DNA of 64,000 bases from Amorphophallus konjac (lineage: Eukaryota; Streptophyta; Magnoliopsida; Alismatales; Araceae): positions 229,220,641 to 229,284,640 of the forward strand of contig CM040126.1 in NCBI GenBank assembly GCA_022559845.1. Reading direction: 5' to 3'. Shown piece after piece: positions 56,779-64,000 of this stretch; position 1 is the stretch's first letter, and every line of letters begins with the position of its first letter. Made by a program: the position numbers and the translations under genes. The notes beneath the pieces are model-generated. The model ran no database searches and was not told the origin of the DNA. It saw only the letters and a list, made by a program, of their open reading frames with translations.

Positions 56779-58713
56779 AATCAAAGTTCTCTTCTTAAGA
56801 ACTTAAATCTTTCATTTCCAAGAGGTTTAGAAGATATATCAGCAATCTATTTTTCTGATTCTACAAAGTTCAGTTCAATTTCATTCTTATTTACTTCATC
56901 TCTCAAGAAATGTTGTTTTATCTCAATGTGCTTAGTCCGGGAATGATGAACATGATTTTTAGTTAACGATATAGCACTAATATTATCACAAAGGATGGGA
57001 ATACATCCAAGTTTGATGTGATAGTCAATGAGCTGATGTTTGATCCAGAGAACCTGGGCTGCACAATTTCCTGCTGCAACATACTCAGCTTCAGTAGTGT
57101 AAAGAGCAACAATGTTTTGCTTCTTAGATGCCCAAGAAACTAGACAACCACCTAGGTATTGACAATATTCACTAGTGCTTTTTCTATATATCCTACACCC
57201 TGCATAGTCTGCGTCAGTGTAAGCTATCAGTTCAAACTCACACCTAGCAGGATACCATAGACCTAAGTCAAGGGTGCCAGATAGATATCTAAAAATCATT
57301 TTCACTGCACTCATGTGAGATTCCTTAGGACTAGCCTGAAATCTAGCATATAAACACACTAAAAATTGTATATCTGGGCGAGATGCAGTAAGATACAAAA
57401 GGGATCCAATCATACCTCTGTATAGTTTGGCATCAACCAATTTACCTTCTGGGTCGTCATCAAGACTAGTTGATGTACCCATTGGTGCAGTGATGGCCTT
57501 GAGGTTTTCCAACTTGTATTTCTTCAACAAATCCTTGATGTAATTTGCCTGAGTGATGAAGCTTCCCTCTAAGGTTTGACATATCTGTAAACCAAGGAAA
57601 AACTTCAGTTCTCCCATTGAACTCATTTCAAATTCATCAGTCATTAAATTTGAGAATTCCTCACACATGGATGGTTTGGTTGACCCAAACACTATGTCAT
57701 CTACATAGATATGAACAACAAGAATATCCTTATTATCTATTTTAGTAAATAGAATTTGGTCAACCTCACCTCTTGAGAAACCTTTACCTGTGAGGAAAGA
57801 GCTCAACTTGTCGTACCAAGCTCTGGGAGCTTGCTTCAGTCCATATAATGCCTTGTCTAGTTTATACACATGATCAGGAAAATCAATACACTCAAATCTA
57901 GGGGGTTGTTTGACATAAACATCCTCTTTTATTAGACCATTTAAAAATACAGATTTGACATCCATCTGCTGAAGTTTTATTCCTAAGCTACATGCAAATG
58001 TAAGGACAATTCTAATGGCTTCTAGCTTGGCTATAGGAGCAAATGACTATTCAAAATCTATCCCAAATTATTGATTATACCCCTGTGCTACCAGCCTAGT
58101 CTTATTTCAAACAATCTTTCCCCATTCATCAGTTTTATTCTTGAAAACCCATTTTGTGCCTATAATGGAATCATGTGTAGGTTTGGGAACTAGGTGCCAT
58201 CCCTTGTTCCTCTCAAACTGACTAAGTTCATCATGCGTGGCATTAATCCAATGTTCATCTTTTAAGGGATTTTCAATATTTTTGGGTTCTACTTGTGAGA
58301 CAAGAGCAAATGAATTAAGTTCATTTTCAATTCTAAAGTGAGATCTAGTTCTAGGGGATTCATTCAGATTACCAATTACATTTTCTAATGGATGATCTCT
58401 AAGTACTCTTATATTGGTAGGCTGATTACCTGAGCTTTCATTTATCTCCCCCTGAACTCCTGACTCTTCAGTCTCACCTTCATCTCCTTGTTTTGCATTT
58501 TACTCTTCTTCATTTTCCAGAAACTCTCCTTCATTCTTGTTCCTGTAGAAATCAATTTAGATATGTTAGTTGACTCATCAAATACAACGTGCGGTGATTC
58601 TTTAAAAGTTTCATATTTAACATTATAGATCCTATAGGCTCTAGAAGTCTCAGAATACCCTAGAAAAATTCATGGTTCAGTTTTGGCCTCTGATGTGTGA
58701 ATGGATGAACGGG
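56779..58713 (-). pseudogene. copia B pol (integrase end, RT, RNase H), truncated and broken
   Basis: Reading leftwards from 58690: IFLGYSETSRAYRIYN (end of integrase), then RT from MDVKSVFLNGLIKEDVYVKQ at 57965, LDKALYGLKQAPRAWYDKLS and catalytic YVDDIVFGSTKP. RNase H: YTDADYAGCRIYRKSTSEYC and IPILCDNISAISLTKN. An in-frame TAG at 56847 cuts ESEK from IADISSKPLGNERFKFLRRE, which ends at 56779. More stops lie between 57966 and 58690. Copia C is inserted upstream of FLGYS. Confidence 0.85.
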
Positions 58714-60914
58714 TGATCTAGAGGGGGGGTGAATAGATCTACCCCAATTTAAAATTCTACAGCAGTTAATAATAATGCGGAATTAAGAGAAACTACTGTG
58801 AACATAATCACTAAAAATAATTTGAATTAACAACAAGGGAATCTTCTATGGAATAGTTATCAATCACTAAAAACTCTAAAACTAATAGATCAATCAACTT
58901 AGTATAGTACATGGCGGAGGTTTGATTAGAAAATCTCCTCACGCAAAGGTCAGTTTCCCAGATAGACGTAATCTATCCTTCTGACTTAGCCATTTTTATA
59001 TGCCACTGAGTTATCGATCACAGATTAGATATAAGATGGTAAATCTACTGAACGATTCACGACAATGTCAACTTATGATGAATTAGCACAGACAATTCAG
59101 AAGACATTCAAAAAACCAGGTTGTATACTCGGGCGTAAGCAATAGATGAATATATTGAAAGCATTAACGACTTGCAGTAGACGATCCTAGGCATTCATCT
59201 AGTTGCAGTAAAAAGAGATGTGTAATCAGACAGAAGACATATCAATTTTTATGGTGGTTCGATCTCGAGCTTGAGATCTACATCCACCCCTCACTCAACT
59301 GAGTAAGGCTTCCGCTGCCAAACAACTTGAACTCCGCTAATCCACAGCTTCGCGGATGAAATCCCTACAAACAGCTGAGCTTCACAGCTTGCTTTCCCAC
59401 TGAGCAACACAGCTTGTTGTCCGAGGATCACACCTCGCCGCTGAGCACCACAGCTTGCTCCGTTGATACACAGCTTGCAATAATTTAAAAATGAAAACTA
59501 TAGAGGCAATGAAGAATAATAATAGAAATAATAAACTGTAGCTCCACTAGAGCGATCTGACTCTGGATCTGATCCAGAAGTCAGGACAATACTCTTCTAC
59601 TCAATCTCACTTCTCTCTCTCAGACAGACTTACGTCACTCTATTTTCTTCTTACTCTCTGCAACAGACTCTTTTACTCTCGAACTCTTCTCAAACTCTTC
59701 TCTCTTGACCTCTAGAACTCTCTTACTTTTCAGCTCTTTTCTCCTCTTCTGATCAGCTTCTCTTGTATTCACTCTGCTTCAAATTTGACTGCTCGATCCC
59801 CTTTTATACAAGAGAGCGCGAGTCTGTGGTCCCACGAGCTTTTCAAATTTTGGGCATGTGCAAGACACACTCCCGCCCAATAGTTTTATCCAGAATGCGC
59901 ACTTCGAGGGCCCACATGTCAGGAGTAGAAGATAAGACGATCCACGTGGCAGGATGTTAGTTCAGCCTCCCACCTTGGATCACGTTCCCTTAATCCGCTT
60001 CACTTTAAATTCCACGTGAGAGTAATGCGATCTACCTTTATGCAACCCAGGTATTCGAGCATGGATCTGGGTTGTTTCTTCCTTTCTGTCCAAAACATAA
60101 TCAAAGATTTATGAGACTTATGAAGCATGTAATAATTATTAGAAAATGCAGTTTCAGATGCTTCACAAGGTCAGACAATTCATATAAGTGTATGCACAAA
60201 ATTCTTCAAGAGCATCAATGCATAAATAGGATACATTAGCATGTATAGTTAACACATACCGCAGGTTAGAATAGAAACATTGCTTTTAGAGTTATATAGG
60301 TAGACCTTATTTGCCAGACAAACTGATTCTGTAATGAAGGTGCATCGACCTGTCTTTATAGTGAATGCACATGGTGCATCGACCTTGAGAGTGATGACTT
60401 ACTAGCATCGACCTTTCTATGACATGCATCGACTTTTCTCTAGAATCAAAATATGCACAGACCTTATGGAGCAATACTTCTACATATGCACCGACCTTCT
60501 GGTGCAAGACTTCTGCAAATGTATCGACCTTCGGGACTGGAATGAATGTATGCACCGACCTGATAGACTATAAAGTGAATGTGCACCGACCTTATAGTGC
60601 AAGATTTCTTCATGTGCACCGACCTTATAGACTTATATGCAAATGTGCACCGACCTTTTAATGCAGCAATTCTGCACATGCATAGACCTTTTAAAACAGA
60701 AGTGGATATATGCACCTACCTTATAGACTTATATGCAAATGTGCACCGACCTTTCAATGCAACAATATGAATATGCATCGACCTTATTATGAACAAGAAC
60801 TTCTTCTGACTAAAGTAAAGACTTTAAAATAATAATGTTGCCAGAGTCAAATTAAGGTCAAACACACTGTTCCCAGCATCAAAGTTAGACATCAAATCCA
60901 GAGGAGACACAACA
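58714..60914 (-). repeat. copia C 3' LTR
   Basis: 2,201 bp; on the minus strand it starts TGTTGTGTCTCCTCTGG and ends CCCCTCTAGATCA. A TATA box (TATAAAAGG, minus) lies at about 59799-59807, so U3 is about 1.1 kb, with the motif array inside it. The U5 block near 59250-59480 resembles that of copia B. Confidence 0.85.
60340..60790 (-). repeat. GGTCGGTGCA motif array in the U3 of copia C
   Basis: About 15 copies spaced close to 30 bases, on the minus strand AAGGTCGGTGCA or AAGGTCGATGCA. Plus-strand GCACCGACCTT copies lie near 60487, 60552, 60581, 60617, 60648 and 60742. The array lies 120-570 bases from the LTR start and upstream of the TATA box, the same place as in copia A and B. Confidence 0.8.
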
Positions 60915-62902
60915 TTCACCCCCTTTTTGATGATGGCAACACGACTATACTTTGAGGGCAACACATATTACATTATGAGTCACAATATGCAAAGGTCATA
61001 GTCAAGTACAATAGAAGATAGACATGCATAGACACAGACAGACAAATAAGGCAATCTCTCCCCCTTTGTCAGCTATCTGTAGCCATCAATCAAGAATCAA
61101 GAAACTCTGCCATCAAAATCTCTCCACCTTTGCCATCAGTAAACAAAGAATTGATAGAGGCAATTGGATCTTATCAGTGAAGTGACAAAAAATGAGATGA
61201 CAATATCAAAGTTATGAAATTGCAAGAGAGATCTGATTGACAAACTAATTTATCTTTCATTAATCAAACATACATAGCTCAAATTCTTCAGGTATAAGAT
61301 TCTATATAATGCATTCTTGATAAAATTCTGGTTTAAGAATAATAAAGGTTAGAGTTTAGCAACTATACTCTCTGAATAAGTTTTCATTAACCCTTAATAG
61401 TAATAAACCAAAACCATATCAATCATGACGGATTTAGTCTTACTTTATCCTACTAACCCAAAAATCAGTGAATTTCTTTAGGAGTGACTAGGATATGTAT
61501 CGAGGTTAAATAATTTGACAGTTCTGATTTTTCACCTTAGGGTTACAACAAAATTTTCATTTCCTTTTTTGTTTAAAGAGTTCAGAACAGTTAGGTATCA
61601 TCCATGCCTTTTGACGTAAGGGTACACGTTGATTAGACGCCAATACCCCTAGTTACTCAGCAGAATTTGCCATTCTGTTTCATGTATCAAAACATTAGGA
61701 GTAGTTTGCACCTTTTTGCGTAAGGGTACACGTTAATTAGACGTCAGTACCCCTTGTTACTCAGTGAATCTAACCATTCTGTTTTGACTTTTGAACAGAG
61801 ATTACTTGAAGCACTTCATGACATGAATTTTTCTCCATTTTTTTGATGAAGGACCTAGTTTCTCGATGCATTCAGCCATTGCTCTGCCTTCAATCATGTT
61901 GACTCATTATTTTGACATTGCTGCCCTTTGGTTTTATAGAAAGACTTGTTTAAAAATAATACACACTCCAAGTTTCTCAACCAAGAAGTCATTAATTCAA
62001 GAACTTTAAGACTCTAGAAGACTTTACCAGACATGATATGAGAGAAATGGTTGAGAGCTATTAATTGTGATCAACATCTTAGTTCATTGAGTTTAGTCTT
62101 TAGACTTTAAAATTTATTAAGCTTAAACCATCAGTTCATTCATGGAGTATTATAGATTCTTATAAGAGAAGATTTCTGATTTTAGTAGCTTAGAGTAATG
62201 AACTGATTATCAGATTGTCATTATTTCAGAGTCATAGGAAGTGCAAGGACTTTTTTAAGAGATTGATATCAAGAGATGGAAATAAATGAGTGTGCCAGGA
62301 GAACATGATACCAAGCAATATGCTACTGAGATTTCAGAAATAATCTGAAAATCTGATATCATGAGATGAGTAAATCTGTTGATCGGAAAGATAGAGTCAG
62401 GGTTGCAAAAAGGTGTCGACTTTGGGTGTCGACATTTCAAAAACACTTATTGATGCCAAGATGTAACAACCTGGACCTGATTTGACTTAATTTTATTCTG
62501 AACTCCCCCTAACAACATGCACGAGCGGATAGATAATTTTTTTTTTGAACACTTACTCCCCCTGTCTATGTGCACTATTATTGGACACAACATTTTGACC
62601 TATGAACAAATAATGAAATGCAAGACTCATACAAAATCTTGACTCAGGGTACTTGGCGGAGGACAAGCCTCTACACATAGTGTCGGTTTCCAGACAGGAG
62701 AGATATGCCCTTCTCCCAGCAAACCATTTGATATACCCTTAAGATCAAGATGGACACAATGCAAGACATTATCTACAATGACAACCACTGATACCATGTG
62801 ATAGACTGAATCATAGGCATATAAAACATCATAGAGAAGGCATTTATTCCAGACAAGAATGAACTTAAGGAATTAATCATCATGCTGAAATTTACATAAA
62901 CC
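60915..62902 (-). other. copia C spacer between pol and 3' LTR
   Basis: Noncoding. It contains two copies of the conserved block 104 bases apart (61607-61659 and 61710-61764), the second shared block (about 61800-61880), and the hairpin GTGTCGAC-TTTGGGT-GTCGACA at 62413-62434 at the same relative place as in copia B. Confidence 0.6.
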
Positions 62903-64000
62903 AAGTTCTCTTCTTAAGAATTTAAACCTTTCATTCCCAAGAGGTTTAGTAAATATATCAGTAATTTATTTTTCCTATTCTACAAAATTCAGCTCAATTT
63001 CATTCTTACTTACTTCATCTCTCAAGAAGTGGTGTTTTATTTCAATATGCTTAGTCCTAGAGTGATGAATATGATTTTTAGTCAAGGAGGTAGCACTGGT
63101 ATTATCACATAGAATAGGAATGCATCCTAATTTTATGTGATAGTCAATGAGCTCGTGTTTTATCCAGAGCACTTGGGCTGCACAATTCCCTACTGCAACA
63201 TACTCAACCTCAGCAGTGGAGAGAGCAACTATGTGTTGCTTCTTAGATGACCAAGACACTAGACAACCACCTAGATATTGACAATACCCACTAGTGCTCT
63301 TTCTATCTATCCTACACCCTGCATAGTCTGCATCAGTGTAAGCTACAAGTTCAAACTCACACCTAGCAAGATACAACCGTCCTAAGTCAAGGGTGCCTGA
63401 TAGATACCTAAAAATCCTCTTCACTGCACTCATGTGAGATTCCTTAGGACTACCCTGAAAACTAGCACATAAACACACTGAAAATTTTATATATGGGCGA
63501 GATGCAGTAAGATACAAAAGAGATCCGATCATACCTCTGTATAGTTTGGCATCAACCAATTTACATTTTGGGTCAGCATCAAGACTAGTTGATGTACCCA
63601 TTGGTGCAGTGATAGCCTTGAGGTTCTGCAACTTGTATTTCTTCAACAGATCCTTGATGTATTTGGACTGTGTGATGAAGCTTCCTTCTGAAATTTGATT
63701 GACCTGCAATTCAAGGAAAAACTTCAGTTCTCCCATTAAGCTCATTTCAAATTCATCAGTCATTAACTTAGAAAATTCCTCACACATAGAAGGTTTAGTT
63801 GACCCAAACACTATATCATCTACATAGATTCGAACAACAAGGTTAGATTTATTGTTTACCTTGGTAAATAGAGTCTGGTCAACCTCACCTCTTGAATATC
63901 CTTTACCTGTGAAGAAGGAGCTCAACTTGTCGTACCATGCCCTGGGAGCTTGCTTCAGTCCATAAAGTGCCTTATCAAACTCATACACATAATCAGGAAA
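62903..64000 (-). pseudogene. copia C pol (RT and RNase H), partial
   Basis: From the window edge leftwards: MYEFDKALYGLKQAPRAWYD, RIYVDDIVFGSTKPSM (RT catalytic YVDD), LFTKVNNKSNLVV, then RNase H with YTDADYAGCRIDRKSTSGYC and IPILCDNTSATSLTKNH. The frame is open from 63988 to a TAG after NFVE at 62975; a second stop (TAA) follows two codons later, before ITDIFTKPLGNERFKFLRRE. The main part is better preserved than in copia B. The 5' part lies outside the window. Confidence 0.85.

Larger units (their letters stand above)
52530..58713 (-). mobile_element. SIRE-like copia element B, reverse, interrupted by copia C
   Basis: On the minus strand its 3' LTR (54784 down to 52530) follows a polypurine tract (AAAAAGGGGGAGAA), the spacer and the pol end. 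At 58713 pol is cut by the LTR of copia C. Left flank is ACTAC (52525-52529); the rest of B must lie beyond the window. Confidence 0.85.
58714..64000 (-). mobile_element. SIRE-like copia element C, reverse, runs off the window
   Basis: The 3' LTR (60914 down to 58714) is inserted in copia B pol; left flank is ACGGG (58709-58713). The polypurine tract (AAAAAGGGGGTGAA, minus) lies at about 60915-60928, followed by spacer and pol. B and C are close relatives of each other, nearer than either is to copia A. Confidence 0.85.

Overview
The window is nested transposable-element DNA from a flowering-plant nuclear genome. I recognise no ordinary host gene. Evidence for a plant: Ty1-copia elements of the SIRE/Maximus type with a tRNA-iMet primer site, Ty3-gypsy elements of the Tat/Retand type (second RNase H) and Tekay/Del type (chromodomain-like tail), and a CACTA transposon with tnp2, DUF4216/DUF4218 and Transposase_24 domains. 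I cannot place it more precisely.

Layout. 1-7.3 kb: a broken, spliced Ulp1-like cysteine protease gene on the minus strand (1354-4462), embedded in arrays of a short motif (consensus GTGACAAAT) and next to a second motif array (GGTCGGTGCAC); a small inverted-repeat transposon (5120-5832); and 2.5 copies of a ~530-bp tandem repeat (6010-7301). 7.4-28.6 kb: a CACTA element whose right end (28580) is in the window but whose left end I cannot find. It holds a decayed tnp2 transposase (8276-11973) and a TnpA-like Transposase_24 gene (12092-27558) whose 5' part carries a run of duplicated 36-nt mini-exons. A complete Tat-type gypsy element (13744-24830, 785-bp LTRs, 5-bp target duplication ctttt) lies in the second gene, and a reverse-oriented solo copia LTR (25945-27310) sits in another of its introns.

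28.6-51.4 kb: a Tekay-type chromovirus (28581-33431, resuming 48244-51404). Its 3' LTR is split by a second, reverse-oriented Tekay-type element (33432-48243), which contains a SIRE-like copia element (38192-47087). A deletion with a templated filler removed most of that copia's 3' LTR and most of the second Tekay element. 51.4-64 kb: a piece of an outer copia LTR (51405-52529), interrupted by copia B (minus, from 52530), whose pol gene is interrupted by copia C (minus, from 58714), which runs off the window.

Inferred order of insertion: outer copia LTR, then Tekay 1 and copia B; CACTA and Tekay 2 into Tekay 1; Tat and the solo LTR into CACTA; copia A into Tekay 2; copia C into copia B. Almost every sense reading frame is broken, mostly by stops that one C-to-T or G-to-A change explains. 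The clear exception is a spliced, fully open 830-codon antisense gene in the Tat element. The most unusual signal is that several unrelated elements carry arrays of short, family-specific motifs: in copia U3 regions, in Tekay LTRs and around the Ulp1-like gene.
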